Counted from the stretch's first letter, positions 11,934 to 22,798 are shown. The stretch is 64,000 nucleotides of DNA from Rhodocollybia butyracea (GCA_015501585.1 JADNRY010000015.1:372001-436000); one strand, 5' to 3'. The notes: a model not told the origin generated them from the letters alone. Numbers and translations: made by a program.

Positions 11934-12140
11934 TTACGCATGGGAAGCTGAAGCTGAAGCTTTTTTCTTTACTGGTGGTAGACGAGAGCTTGAGGCAGCA
12001 GCAGAAACAGGGGGGCGGGGCTTTGCAATATATGCCTTCCACGGTTCACAGGTCCTCCGATGTTGCACTAGTGAGGCTTCAGTTGAAAATCCATGACCGT
12101 GAATTCCTTTGGGACAGCCTTTGACACAGTAATGAGACAT
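11934..12140 (-). CDS. small C2H2-like zinc-finger fragment, transposon-associated type
   Basis: A 68-residue frame starts MSHYCVKGCPKG and has the pattern C-x3-C...F....L..H...C..W, followed by a Ser/Ala/Lys-rich basic tail. This resembles the N-terminal finger found on many agaricomycete transposon-derived (Plavaka-like) proteins; that parallel is from memory and uncertain. Nothing downstream on the same strand continues it, so it is either a small gene or a fragment. It points away from the DUF6698-like gene, which starts 250 bp to the right on the other strand. Confidence 0.4.
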   Translation of the reverse strand: MSHYCVKGCPKGIHGHGFSTEASLVQHRRTCEPWKAYIAKPRPPVSAAASSSRLPPVKKKASASASHA

Positions 12141-12390
12141 AGTCTTTGGAGTTGGGTCTGTTAGATTAAGTGGGGGGACTCAAAGTCCAAGTCGAGAAAG
12201 TTTGGAAAAAAGGGGCTAAGTTATTCCGATATGGCAACAAATGGCTCGGTAAATCTAATCTTGAAAATTATCAGTGCATGACCAAGATGTTTCAAATTCC
12301 GGAAGGATAAAAGGTGGCCGCGGTAGCGTGACTTCGTTGAATCCTTCTTGAACTTGAACCACTATAAACCTGTTCGCCTACCCCTCTAAT

Positions 12391-14107
12391 ATGTCGCGTC
12401 CAGCTAGCTCGCCTTCCACCAATACCAGGGGACGCGGGAGTAGTCCTCCTCCATCCTCAAGCCCTCCATCAAGCCCTGGTGCATCACGTATGATGAGCCA
12501 GAAACGCCGAATTGAGGCTCTTGAAGAGGAAAACAATGACCTCAAGAACAAGAAGAAGAAAAAACCCATGTAAGCATCCCAGAACCTATAAATTTTTTCA
12601 CGTCCACTTACTATTTGATGTAGTACAGAAGTAACTTTGGGTTGACCTATATGTCGTCTAGTTTCGCTGTTCACGTCATTAGACACTCTCCTTGGAGAAC
12701 ATGACAGACGATGTGACCCAACAGAGGAGGAAGATAGCACTAACCTCGCTGATGTAGATGTCGATATGTTGAACCTTGCTCAACGTGAAGAATACGAGCA
12801 GCGCATTGATTTCAAACGCACGTAAGTCAAACTTTTGGCACGGTACTGCCTTACCTTGTTTACCGATGCAACTTAGGCAAGACAGGAACTACGAGGGATT
12901 TACTCTGCTCCTCAAACATGTACCTCATCTCAAGAAGCGGATTTTCAATGACCAGGTTGCTCATCTTGACTTGAAGGCTGAGTTTGGTGAAGTAAGTTTT
13001 AGGACACGTTGCACATTGCTACTGTTGATATAGAGTATATTTCAGCTCACCAAAGGAGCTCGGGGTGCTTGTGGCGAAGATATCTCCAAGGGCGCGATGG
13101 AACTCGCTGACTGGATTAATGCACGCAATCCAGCGCCCAAACCGCTTCTTATTTGCCTGAGCCGTCTCGGCCGTGGACTAACACATGACCTAACTGGTCC
13201 CCAATTGACCTTGATTGGAACGCTTCAAGGTACACATTTCTTTTGCTTTTCTCATTGCTTTTCTCATCTCAATCATACAGCGTTCGTGCTGAACTTTGTG
13301 GAAACATCAAATATGTGGTCAAACACTCTGCATTGCCCTTTTTTCTTCCCTGTCTCTATCGTAACGAAGCTGGCGATGTTTCAGACCCGCTGAAAGGCTG
13401 GCTACAGGGACCGCTTTTAGTAAAGGTGTGTATTCATTATTTTACAGTGAGCTACGTTTAATACTTTCTTTCAAAGATGCTTGTTATGGTATTCAAATCT
13501 GCCAGCGCCGTCGGCAATGAGGTTTTCGGTAATCCCTTGGACGGTTCCGATGACGAGAATATCAACCCAGAACCCCATCGCCTGAATAACCCTATGTCCT
13601 CAAAGCTTCGCAAGTCAACGCGCCGCAACAACGCTGAGATCTACAATCTGACTACTGTGAGTCCTTGTATAATTGCATACGCGGCTGTTATGGTGTGCAA
13701 AATTCATTCTTTGTGTCTTTATCTCCTGCTTATCTTGCACTTCTTTAGCTTCGCTTTGGTCTCTCTGGTACATCCTGGGGAACCGACCGTTCATTCCCTT
13801 ACGAGTCTTTCTACAATGCAATAATTGATTTCTTTGAAGATGTTGAGGTTGGCTCGGAAGAAGAAGAACGAAACAAGAAACTGCTGGCATGGTGGAACAC
13901 GTATGTTTATCTCTGTTTCAATATAGTCCAGCTTTTCTCATCTGTTATTGTAGGGCGGTTTTCTCTGGAAGCAACGACGGTTTAACGAACGATCAGTCAC
14001 TGCAAGGATTCCGCAACACCCTGAGGAATATCAATGGGCAGCGTCGTGCTGCGAAAGCTGCACATCACGCCAATTTGTCCAGCAGTGGCACCGAAATTGA
14101 CATGTAG
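12391..14107 (+). CDS. DUF6698-like agaricomycete protein
   Basis: A multi-exon gene starting MSRPASSPS with a Ser/Pro-rich head, then a lysine-rich coiled segment (RIEALEEENNDLKNK). Splicing gives a continuous product through LKHVPHLKKRIF, RGACGEDISKGAMELADWI, LPFFLPCLY, DPLKGWLQGPLLVK and VFKSASAVG. It then reads RRNNAEIYNLTTVSP, LRFGLSGTSW, FYNAIIDFFED and LLAWWNTAVF, ending GTEIDM at 14107. The order GLL(Q)..LLV..FKH/KS, N..I...T.VTP..IAYVA, RFALS, FY......DP and LLAWWNRQVF is what I recall for the DUF6698 family. That family is multicopy in Agaricomycetes and has no known function. Introns near 12571-12622, 12992-13045, 13230-13281, 13425-13476, 13693-13748 and 13901-13953 are supported by phase. 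Confidence 0.75.
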
Positions 14108-14545
14108 TGCGCCCACGTTGTAGTTTTTGTAGTTCTCTGTGTCTTTTATTACACGCCAATTCAATTGTTTTGCAATCTTGTTTCATCTACCAAGCAATGA
14201 TCATTTAGATTGAGGAAGGTAATAAGAAACCTGAGAGGTATAGATACTCATAATATGATGATTGATTTGGTATATTCACACTTGGTACATTCCTCCGAGT
14301 TCATTATACTACGATACCATCAGAGCTTATGATGGCAGTACCTACGAAGGAGCTACCTTACTCTCATCTCATTCCCAACAAGCAACATCATGGTATATAT
14401 CTCAAGCGGATGGAACAATGGTACATGTGTCCCAATGACGGGAATGCTTTATAATGCTAGGTGGGCGGGTAGCATTATGGTACTAACATTCTAGATATGG
14501 CGCTACATTACAAGACATTTTACCTCATGGAAATGCATGGTCCAA
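14108..14545. other. short intergenic region
   Basis: 3' flank of the DUF6698-like gene up to the left end of repeat R. It is A/T-rich, and nothing was recognised. Confidence 0.5.
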
Positions 14546-16344
14546 CATCACTAAATTTAGGTAGCTATCATAACCGGCTACCGTTCCGGCGAATCAATTA
14601 TAATCTGGTAAAACCGCAACAATCCTAGTGCAACGATTTCAGATGATTCTATAGCAATATATACCATAATATGGATAGCCCCCTTTTCGGTAATCTGGTT
14701 ACAATCAGGTAAAATAATCCTTGCATGTTTAAATGTATAAAAACAATTATGCCTACTTGAAGTTCACTAAAATGATTCTGATGAGTTAAGGCAGGTTGTG
14801 AGCATTCCAGCGCTGTTTATCGTTCCACGTTCCATATGCTTAAACAATGGCATAGAAAAGTAATAAAAAATGTATATTGGCTAACTAATTAGTACAAATG
14901 GTACTAGAATAGTACATCGAGCATGCACAACCGCAACGCCGTCTCCTTACTGCCTGCTTTCCAATCACACCACCTCCCAAACTAGATGTTGAAAGTAAAC
15001 GTTGCTTGAGGGCACTCGACGAAGGTTAACATTGCACTTGAGGCCTTGAAGAACATTGAAGAACCAGAGACACGTTTGAAGGCTTTGAAGTTCAACAAGA
15101 ACAGTATGTTGTTGTAAAAGGGGGAAAAACTCAAATACAAGCTACGCTCATCCTCCAAATGTGGGGACAAAAGCACACCAGAGGGTAGAGATGGGTAAAG
15201 CCCTGGGTCAACAACCCGATGGAGTCTCATTCCATAAAACTAGGTACTTATATACTATACAATTGTATACTACACTACATAAGGGAATTGACTTGCTTTA
15301 AGTCCAGGCAAGTCATGTAAAGTCATTATGAGTCATTTAGAATCATTGCACAGTCAATGACTCAATGCACAGTAACTATGTACTACAAATGAGTCAATGC
15401 AATATTGACACACTATGACTCCAGTCCATATGAGTCAGTCCAGGTTTGTACACGGAGGCACTTGCAAATATTCCAATCCAAATTCCTACACAGTAAAGGC
15501 CCGGAAGCTTGAAGGGATTTGGAGGGATTTGGAGAGGCTTGAGCTTGAGGCTTGATAGTATACATTGGATACAAAGATGCCAGGACCGAGACAGGGAAGG
15601 AAGAAAGGAAGAAATCGTCCTGTTTTGAAAAGTTGAACCAATTTATAATCCTCGCGACCCTGTGACTGCTCCATGCACGCCGCACGGCCTTTGAAACACT
15701 TCGCTTTCCGGGTAAGGCTTGCGCGTCGTACATACCCCGGTTTGCTTGGCGCCCAGCACAGATCCCTTGTCACTCCAAGTCATTGCCGCTGCCCTGTTGC
15801 TGCCCATTGCTGTCGAATGACTTGGAGTCCAGCCGCGGGACATGGTTGATTGTCGATGCATGTTACACAAGTCAGTGTCTCATGAAGTAAGGCTTAAGAG
15901 TGCCACTACTTGGAATGTGACTACACAATAGGGAGCCCGAAAGTGCATAAAAAGGTATTTCGTGCAAGTTAAAAGAGACATCCTTGAGAGTAGTAGGGAT
16001 TACAATAGTTGTGAGATAAATACCTACCGTTAGAATTTGAAAAAAATAATAATTGCGGGTTGAGAACTGATTTCGGTTGACCATAACTGTTCTTGTGAGT
16101 CGGAACGAGTTGCGAGCAAGGATAATTATTTACCATAGATTTTATTCATAGTTAACATCGTGTAATGATTTCATGCGGATGAAATCTGGTGAAATCGTCC
16201 CCAAGAACTCATTTACAAATGTAATCTTATTCAATAATTTTCCTTAGGTTGTAAACGCTTATTATGCTGTGTAAGCATAGGTAATTAATACTTGTGCTGG
16301 CGATTCGTGAAATCTCAAATGACGCTTCCCTTGATTTACTGATG
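14546..16344. mobile_element. repeat R, copy 1 (about 1.8 kb, unclassified inverted-ended element)
   Basis: This stretch aligns by eye, in reverse complement, with 56826-58286. Shared landmarks are CATCACTAAAT at one end, ATAGCTACC, ATGGATAGCCCC, CACAACCTGCC, CTTTCCAATC/CTTTCCAAAT, the TATAAATTGGTTCAAC block (15632-15651 reversed), CTTGGCGCCCAG and GAATCATTTCATG-type blocks. The right end GATTTACTGATG mirrors the left CATCACTAAAT, suggesting short terminal inverted repeats. Copy 1 has about 350 bp (roughly 15100-15490) lacking from copy 2. No protein-coding frame persists in both copies. Confidence 0.8.
15290..15440. repeat. cluster of TGA(C/G)TC motifs in the copy-1-specific part of R
   Basis: About five GAGTCA/TGACTC-type heptamers occur in roughly 130 bp (for example GAGTCATTT, ATGACTCAATG, GAGTCAATG, ATGACTCCAG, GAGTCAGTCC). 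They form a degenerate direct/inverted array. The core matches the Gcn4/AP-1 site, but it may simply be repeat expansion. Confidence 0.5.
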
Positions 16345-16732
16345 AAGGGTCAGTGATTTAGTGATGGACTAGGCAGGTTCCAGCTCAAAACTGTCTTTCC
16401 CTAGGCAGTCGTCGACGTGTTTGCGTTAAGTTGATACTGTCCACACCCTTGTGGGCTTTTTTTTTTTTTGATCCTCGTTTATTGCCCGACTTGTGGGCTA
16501 GTTCTCAAGCCTTGTGTATATTGGGAAATCTCCAGGAGCATTGCCCACAGGAACATTGCCCACCCGGCAACTGCCCCCTCCGCCTTGCCTAATAGAGGAA
16601 CCTCGATTGCATTTGATCTGGCTCTCCTTCAATCCAGTGTCGGTTTTCACAAATCCTTCTCTCCGTTCACTCCTGCTATGCCTCCTTTGCGAGTTCTCGT
16701 TCCGACGTGTACCATCTGAAGTGCATACGAAC
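16345..16732. other. short spacer between repeat R and the next MITE
   Basis: Contains a poly-T run near 16458-16470 and no recognised gene. Confidence 0.4.
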
Positions 16733-17342
16733 AGGACCCTTGATTATTGGGGGTGATCCCTCTTCCCAGTTCGGTCAAAAATCGGTCTGATTTTGGCCCT
16801 ATCCCATACTCAGGTTCGGGCGAAAAGGACCACCTTGGGCGAGAACCCAGACCCGGATTTTCGGGCAAAAATGGGCCAAATCTAAGTCAAATTTTCATAG
16901 TTTTCGCAAACTACTTTACTGCAGCAGACCATGGCCTATAATCTGTATTATCTAGTGTAGATATGATAATAGACACTTCAAATTCAGTTGTGGGCCCCGA
17001 CACGTCGCATCGTGCAATGCTCTCTCTGTAAAATGGCCAAAAAATGGCACACAATGAGATCAATGTTGTTTTTGAGCGCAACAGAAGTTTTAGGGTTTTG
17101 AACTATTTATTTTGCTTCTTACAGTCTCCAGAATGTCTAGATAGCTTAAAAAATGGCTCAGGTAGCTTATAGGCGCAAAAATTAACCCATGGGCAAATTT
17201 TCGGTCAAAAATCGGGACTGGGAGCAACCCGAATCCAAATTTCGGGCAAATTTGGGCCAAATTGAGCGAAACTGGTTCGGTCAAAAATGCCTTTGTTTGG
17301 ATCGTCCCGGAAATGGGTTCCAGTCCCATAATCAGGGGTCCT
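16733..17342. mobile_element. 610-bp hAT-like MITE with 8-bp target duplication
   Basis: The ends AGGACCCTTGATTAT (left) and ATAATCAGGGGTCCT (right) are inverted repeats with one mismatch. The octamer ATACGAAC flanks both sides exactly, at 16725-16732 and 17343-17350. An 8-bp duplication is typical of hAT-superfamily insertion. The inside contains repeated CGGTCAAAAAT(C/G) and TTCGGGCAAA motifs and no transposase. Confidence 0.85.
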
Positions 17343-18186
17343 ATACGAACCGACAGAGGAAGCCTCGCAGCTGACCGTTGATCGTATCAAGAACTGATGA
17401 GGGGCTCAGGTTCAATTTGATTAGTATAATTGGATCCCAGAGTTTATTTTATGTAATAATAACACTTCCTGGATCTCTGCTAGGGGTAAAATTTCGTTAT
17501 ATTGTGTGAGTGATAGAAGAAGACAACCCCCTCCCCCTTTGTAAATGACGCTTTGAGTATATGCGTTGTCGTTTATAATCCATTTCCATTTTTACCACTC
17601 CGAAGAGCTTTTACGAAAGATTCTAATGATGCGAGCCCCCGCACAGAATGGCAGTACCTGAGATATGATTACAGCTGTGTACTGTGTACTGTATTCTGGG
17701 ATGGAATAAAGGAAAAAGATCCCGAAACCATTTTAAGAAACACCAACCCGCGAAAGACTTGAACGCTCTCAGACCGGACCTCGATTCGCGTATTTACTCA
17801 TTGCTCTATCGTATTTACCAGATACCTCTTGGCAAAAGTACCGTCAGGCGGCCTTCTCGTTCTCAAACTCTACCGTCCCTGTCCCCTGCCTGTGCCCAGC
17901 CAATTCCAAGTTTGTCGCCGCTAGCATGTGTTACTGCTATCAGATCTTCTCATGCGGCTGCACTCTTATAGAGATATACATTAAAAAAAGATCGTCAATG
18001 ATTCCAGTGGCAAGTAGACTGGCGATGTCTACTTTTCGCCTAACAGATCAATTCGAATTCTAAGAAGGATACAAACGCTCATTGTATATCCGGACGCATA
18101 GTAATTTACTTGCAGAACCGGACGTTGGTGGTTTTCCGGTTAGGTCATCGCCTGTTGTAAAGTCACTCGGACTAGCGGCGGGAGGG

Positions 18187-18193
18187 TATAAAA
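18187..18193 (+). promoter_or_regulatory. TATA box of secreted-protein gene 1
   Basis: GGAGGGTATAAAA lies 153 bp upstream of the ATG and is conserved in the duplicated unit at 20248-20254. Confidence 0.65.
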
Positions 18194-18339
18194 GGTGAGG
18201 GCATCTCTGCGTTTAAAAGTACATCCAGAAAAGCTAGGACCATTATTTCAAGGTACTTCCAGTGTTCCTTCGGATTTCTTCTCTGTTTTTCGCTGACATA
18301 TCCCACCCCACTCTTCCTGCAGCGTTTCACACATCAAAC

Positions 18340-18678
18340 ATGAAATTTAACTCCTTCATCGCCGCACTTGTTGCTGTCGTATTCAGCGCTCAGGGCGTCG
18401 CCGCTGTATCATGGGAGCAATTTGACGCCGTGTCGTGCGATGGCGACGCTAGCATGGACTCCGGTGCAGAGAACGAAGGTTTTCATTGCATTGCGCAACA
18501 GGGCCAATCAGTCATCTTTTCCTTTGGCGAAGGAGATCCGTGCACGGCTACCAAGTCGGGCACGACAGGGGTCATTCTGTACAGCGATGAAGTATGTTCT
18601 GAGCAATTCGCTGTCGCTGGACCTGGATGCTTCAATTTTGCCGCTGCCACTGGTGGTTCTATTGGGATCACATGCTGA
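18340..18678 (+). CDS. small secreted six-cysteine protein, paralogue 1
   Basis: A single-exon gene of 112 residues. MKFNSFIAALVAVVFSAQG is a classical signal peptide, with likely cleavage after GVAA. The mature part of about 90 residues starts VSWEQFDAVSCDGD and has exactly six cysteines (VSC, FHC, DPC, EVC, GPGC and the C-terminal GITC), enough for three disulfides. It is acidic and glycine-rich. No known fold is recognised; it would be classed as a small secreted cysteine-rich protein or candidate effector. I chose the start at 18340 over an in-frame ATG at 18262 because only the former begins with the signal peptide and is conserved in the paralogue. Confidence 0.8.
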   Translation: MKFNSFIAALVAVVFSAQGVAAVSWEQFDAVSCDGDASMDSGAENEGFHCIAQQGQSVIFSFGEGDPCTATKSGTTGVILYSDEVCSEQFAVAGPGCFNFAAATGGSIGITC

Positions 18679-20247
18679 AGACTCTAGAGTTTGGTCAGTC
18701 AGTTTGAATTGTCATATGGTTGATTATGGTACTTACTTGACCTACTAGTACTCTCATTCATCCCACCAGAACAAACAGAAGTTTTCTTGCAGCAATGCAA
18801 TTTCAGTAGACTTGCTTTGGTTTCAATGAATTGAGATGATTTTGTTACTTCAATTGTTCCATTGTATACTGGTTGTTCTTGTAATACTTTCTAAACAAGT
18901 ACATGCAGAAAAATTAGTGTGGAGTCTGAGCACTTATGATAAACATGTCGTGAAATCTGAATAAACACGGGAAGAAAGGTCTTCGTGACTTGGAGGTGGG
19001 CGGGGCAGCGCGACTAGAACAGGCTTCAAGGAATATTTGTATTACTTACGGACCTCGTGAGTCGCGTCGTGAAACTGTAAAAAATTGATGAGAAGCACTA
19101 GGGTATGGGGCCTGATGATTCCGCTTTATGCCTTTAGATTTTTACCAGGGAAAGGACTCTCCAAGGTAGAAGTAGGTTCGGATCAAGCCCACATCACTCG
19201 GCGTTCCAACCTTTTGGGAACTTGTTTGGTTGACCAAACAAACCTGCGACTCGTATGGGGCTTTAATTTCTGTTAGAGGTGATAGACTCAAAGGATCCCC
19301 GCGTTTACATCGAAGGTAAAAGCCTGGAGGCTTTTATATCAGCTCATGATGGGCGTCAATAGAGTGGGCGCTTATTATCCTTTCGTGTCTCGGGCCATAC
19401 CTGGGCCATACGACGACGTTGAGTCTTTCGCAAGTAATTCTCTCGATAAGGATATAGTACAGCTGTCATCCCTAAAAGCATTTTTTTTAAGACTTCATGC
19501 GTGCGAGTATTACATCGAATCGCTAAGTTGTCTAGGGCCTTGTTCAGTTTACAACAAGTTTACAAGGTTGTGACAAATTAATATTGATCTTTATCCTAGA
19601 ACTACGACATGAAACCCCAATGAACCAGACTGAAGATAAGTAATTAGAGTAAAAGTGATAGAAGAGACAACCCCCTTGCAACTCCCCCGCCTTTTGTAAG
19701 TTACACTTTGAATGCATATCATTGGAACATGCTTCGCTGTTTACTTATAACCCACTTTTATCACTCTGGGGAGCTCTTACGATACTCTCTGATAACGCGA
19801 GCCCCCACACGGAATGACAGTACCTGATATGAATACAGCTGTGTACTACTGTGTACTGTATTCTGGGATGGAATAAAGGAAAAGATCCCAAAGCCATTTT
19901 AAGAAACACCGGCAAACCCACGAAAAGCTTGAACGCTCTCAGACCGGACCTCGATTCGCGTATTTACCCATTGCTCTATCGTATTTACCAGATATCTCTT
20001 GGCAAAATGGCCCTCTCGTTCTCAAACTCTCGTTCTCAAACCCTGCCGTCCCTGTCCCCTGCCAGTGCCCAGCCAATTCCAAGTTTGTCGCAAGCTGGTC
20101 GCGAGCATGCGTTACTCAGGCTACCAGATCTTAAACACCCACTCATCGGGTGTCCGTTCACGCATAATTTACTTGCAGAACCGGAAGTTAGCGGTATTTC
20201 CGGTCAAGTTATCGCCTGTGGTAAAAGTTAAGAATGACACTGGAGGG

Positions 20248-20254
20248 TATAAAA
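20248..20254 (+). promoter_or_regulatory. TATA box of secreted-protein gene 2
   Basis: GGAGGGTATAAAA lies 161 bp upstream of the ATG, at the same relative place as in unit 1. Confidence 0.65.
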
Positions 20255-20408
20255 GAAGACGTCTCTGCACCTAAAAAGACATCCAGCAAAGCTAGGACCG
20301 TCATTTCAAGGTACTGCCATAGTGTTCCCTTCGGAGTTCTTCACTGTTCGAATCGATTTCGCTGACATACCTCACCCCACTCTTCTAACAGCGTATCACG
20401 AATCAAAT

Positions 20409-20744
20409 ATGAAATTCAACTCCCTCATCACACTTGTTGCTGTCATGTTCAGTGCTCAGCGCACCGCCGCCGTGTCATGGGAGCAATGGGACGCAATAAA
20501 CTGCGATGGCGACGCTAGCATGAACTCCGGCGTTGAGAACGAAGGTTTTCATTGCATTGCGCAACAGGGCCAATCAGTCATCTTTTCCTTCGGCGCTGGG
20601 GACCCGTGCACGGCTACCAAGTTCGGGACGACGGGGGTCATTCTGTACACCGACGAAGTATGTTCTGAGCAACTCACCGTCGCTGGACCTGGATGCTGGA
20701 ACTTTTCCGCTCCCACTGGTGGTTCTTTTGGGGTCACATGCTGA
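20409..20744 (+). CDS. small secreted six-cysteine protein, paralogue 2
   Basis: 111 residues, a close paralogue of the product at 18340-18678 with the same signal peptide type (MKFNSLITLVAVMFSAQR) and all six cysteines in register. The core block NEGFHCIAQQGQSVIFSFG is unchanged. Differences lie mostly in the N-terminal mature region (WEQWDAIN versus WEQFDAVS) and near the C-terminus (WNFSAPTGGSFGVTC versus FNFAAATGGSIGITC). Function is unknown; conserved cysteines and an open frame in both copies indicate that both are functional. Confidence 0.8.
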   Translation: MKFNSLITLVAVMFSAQRTAAVSWEQWDAINCDGDASMNSGVENEGFHCIAQQGQSVIFSFGAGDPCTATKFGTTGVILYTDEVCSEQLTVAGPGCWNFSAPTGGSFGVTC

Positions 20745-21185
20745 AGCTCGGGAGTTTGGTCAGTCCGTTTGAATTTTCATATGGTTGATAATGGTACTTA
20801 CTTGACCTACTGGCACTCTCGTTCGTCCCACCGAACTGGCAAACAGAAGTTTTCTTGTAGCAATGCAATCCTAGTAGACTCGTCTTGGTTTCAATGGATT
20901 GAGATGATTTTGTTACTTCGATTGTATACCGGTTGATCTTGTAATAGTTTTCCAAACAAGTATGCAGAAAAATTATGGACTTATTGAAGAAACACGGGAA
21001 GAAAGGCCTTCGTGACTTGAGGTGGGCGAGGTAGCGCAACCAGAACAGGCTCCAAAGAATTTTTGCCTACAGGCCTTCGTTTGCTCGTGAATCGCGTCGT
21101 GAAATCGTAAAAATTTGATGAGAAGGATACGCGAGGTTATGGAGCCTAATGTTTCTGCTTTTGTGCCTTTAGCTTTTTGGAAGGG

Positions 21186-21711
21186 CAATAGCTGGATCAG
21201 ATATAAGATGCAATTAGTATCATATTTCCCGTTACTAAATGCAGTATAAAGACCAACACACGGAAGCGGAAATCAGAGTTGGCTACAGACATTGTCAGAC
21301 AGGGAAAAGAACAATGATATTTCACTGGTCAAATAGGCAGACGGAAATTTGGAATAAGTAATAGGTTCCATCCTATTCCATCAAAAAGTGCATCGTTCAA
21401 CGGTAGCTCGTAGGTATGCAGAACGATGTTTTCTGTGCCCCTATAATTTTATCGGCTTCGAGCTTAGTAGCTATTCCTCCTGCGTGTGCACGTTCTGCTG
21501 TAGAACGAAATGGCCATTTCAGTTTCCCGCTCTGGCTGACTGTTCATTGTTCTTACCTACTTACTTTGAACTTTTCCCAGCTTGAGAAGGAATGTAAAAG
21601 TTGATAAGAAGGGGAAGCGTCGGCACGTTTGATGGAGATCAGCTCGTGAAAATTTGAAATAGACACTGTTAAATAAATGAAATTTGTCAAAAAGCGAAAC
21701 TCACTTTATTA
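21186..21711. other. intergenic, nothing recognised
   Basis: Flank between the tandem duplication and the tRNA gene. Short open frames only. Confidence 0.4.
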
Positions 21712-21795
21712 CGACCACCATGGGACTCGAACCCACAATCTCTAGCGAACGACCATATGTCGGAAACTAGCGCGTTGCCATTACGCCAAGCGGCC
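21712..21795 (-). tRNA. tRNA-Arg (CCG), with a 12-nt intron
   Basis: The reverse complement folds as a complete cloverleaf. The acceptor GGCCGCT pairs with GGTGGTC (three G-U pairs). The D stem is GCGT/ACGC. The anticodon stem is CTAGT/GCTAG. The T arm GTGGG-TTCGAGT-CCCAT is standard. The loop reads TT-CCG-A, then an extra ATATGGTCGTT-like segment of about 12 nt after position 37, the usual site of eukaryotic tRNA introns. The anticodon CCG reads the CGG arginine codon. The fold is clear; the exact intron boundaries and isotype could shift by a base. Confidence 0.85.
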
Positions 21796-21869
21796 TTCAT
21801 TTTTGGACCACCTCCTCCCAATAAATCGACTGGTCAAAACCAACACACAACGACAACACTCCAAATAAG

Positions 21870-22272
21870 TTATAAACTGCATACCCACCAGGCCAATTCC
21901 CCTGCCGTCGACAACACCGGCACAATCGCCCTCGGAATGGACGCCGAAGTCAGCGACATCATACGTCGCCCCAAAACCCTCCTTCGTCGGCGCCGAAGCC
22001 GTGATATACGAAAACCGCGCCGTGGGCCATATCCATGATCATCATCGTAAACGCGATCAGCGCCCACAGAAGCGCGTTGACCCATGCTGCGCGATGAGGA
22101 GGAGCGCGAACATTATCGGTAGAACCGTGAGACCTGTAGCCAAAGGTGAATGGATAGAGGCTGCCGATGTCGAGAGCGCGGTGAACGCAATGTTTAGAAA
22201 GGCTAGAGTGACGTAGTTGGCGGCGGAGAGAGGACGACCGATACGTGAAGAAGAGTTCGCGGCAGAGCACAT
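21870..22272 (-). pseudogene. hydrophobic protein with a frameshift, unidentified
   Basis: From MCSAANSS at 22272 a frame with two hydrophobic helices (ANYVTLAFLNIAFTALS and ATGLTVLPIMFALLL) runs into a stop. A one-base shift restores HRAAWVNALLWALIAFTMM, a third helix, ending about 21959. It may be a four-helix membrane protein with a frameshift, or an intron I cannot place. An alternative upstream ATG (22309-22311) overlaps the ATG of the gene on the other strand. Family not recognised. Confidence 0.35.
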
Positions 22273-22309
22273 GGGTAATGGTACGTAAGGCTGGATCACG
22301 TGGACGAAC

Positions 22310-22798
22310 ATGGCCTCAACCGCAAACACCATCCCATACGACAATCTACTGCTGAAGCTCGTTACCGTCCTTGAGCTAACGCAGAAGCCAGACGGAATAT
22401 CAACAAACAACGCAAAGCAAGCAGTCCTTCACGCGGTCAGTCTGTATACTTTCCTTGAAGCTTTTCGCTCACCCACAGCTCGTTTTCCCAGACGAACGAG
22501 TTCAAATCGCTTCTTTCACAAGCTAAAATGCTCGCAGAAACCCTACCCGGGGGTGAACTGGATATCGATGACCAAGACGATGTGATCGAAATGCTCACAG
22601 CTCTGAGGGATCGCAAACGGTAAGATGCTTTCATGAGCAGTACTCAGTCTACTTGATTATTATCATTGTGCTTTGACTAGAGACCAATTGATCGAGTTTT
22701 CGTCAAAATCTTCACGGGTGGCTTCTGCTGTGGGACCGCATCTGTTTAGTGATATGGACGTTGATTCAATCGCCAGTACTCCGATGCATGATACTTGA
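22310..22798 (+). CDS. Mediator subunit Med9-like protein
   Basis: Three exons (22310-22434, 22491-22619, 22679-22798, approximate) joined at GTCAGT/CAG and GTAAGA/TAG. They give a protein of about 120 residues starting MASTANTIPYDNLLLKLV. The middle has TNEFKSLLSQAKMLAETLPGG, then ELDIDDQDDVIEMLTAL and RDRKRDQLIEF. The short helical layout with LPGGEL..DDQ..VI..L...R..K resembles the Cse2/Med9 domain of Mediator, which bridges activators and RNA polymerase II in the nucleus. The resemblance is from memory and moderate; another small coiled-coil protein is possible. Confidence 0.5.

Larger units (their letters stand above)
17503..19150. repeat. tandem duplication, unit 1
   Basis: Similar throughout, with small gaps, to 19650-21185 in the same orientation at a spacing of about 2.07 kb. 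Shared blocks include GAGTGATAGAAGA, ATTCTGGGATGGAATAAAGG, GACCGGACCTCGATTCGCG, the TATA region, the secreted-protein gene, and the 3' block AACACGGGAAGAAAGG. Promoter, gene and 3' flank were copied together. Confidence 0.85.
19650..21185. repeat. tandem duplication, unit 2
   Basis: Second copy of the unit at 17503-19150. It differs by scattered substitutions and short gaps. The 500 bp before 19650 have no counterpart and may be an insertion between the units. Confidence 0.8.

Noticed and set aside
18483..20737. Minus-strand frames conserved opposite both secreted-protein genes
   Set aside because: They are reverse-strand shadows of the duplicated coding sequence.
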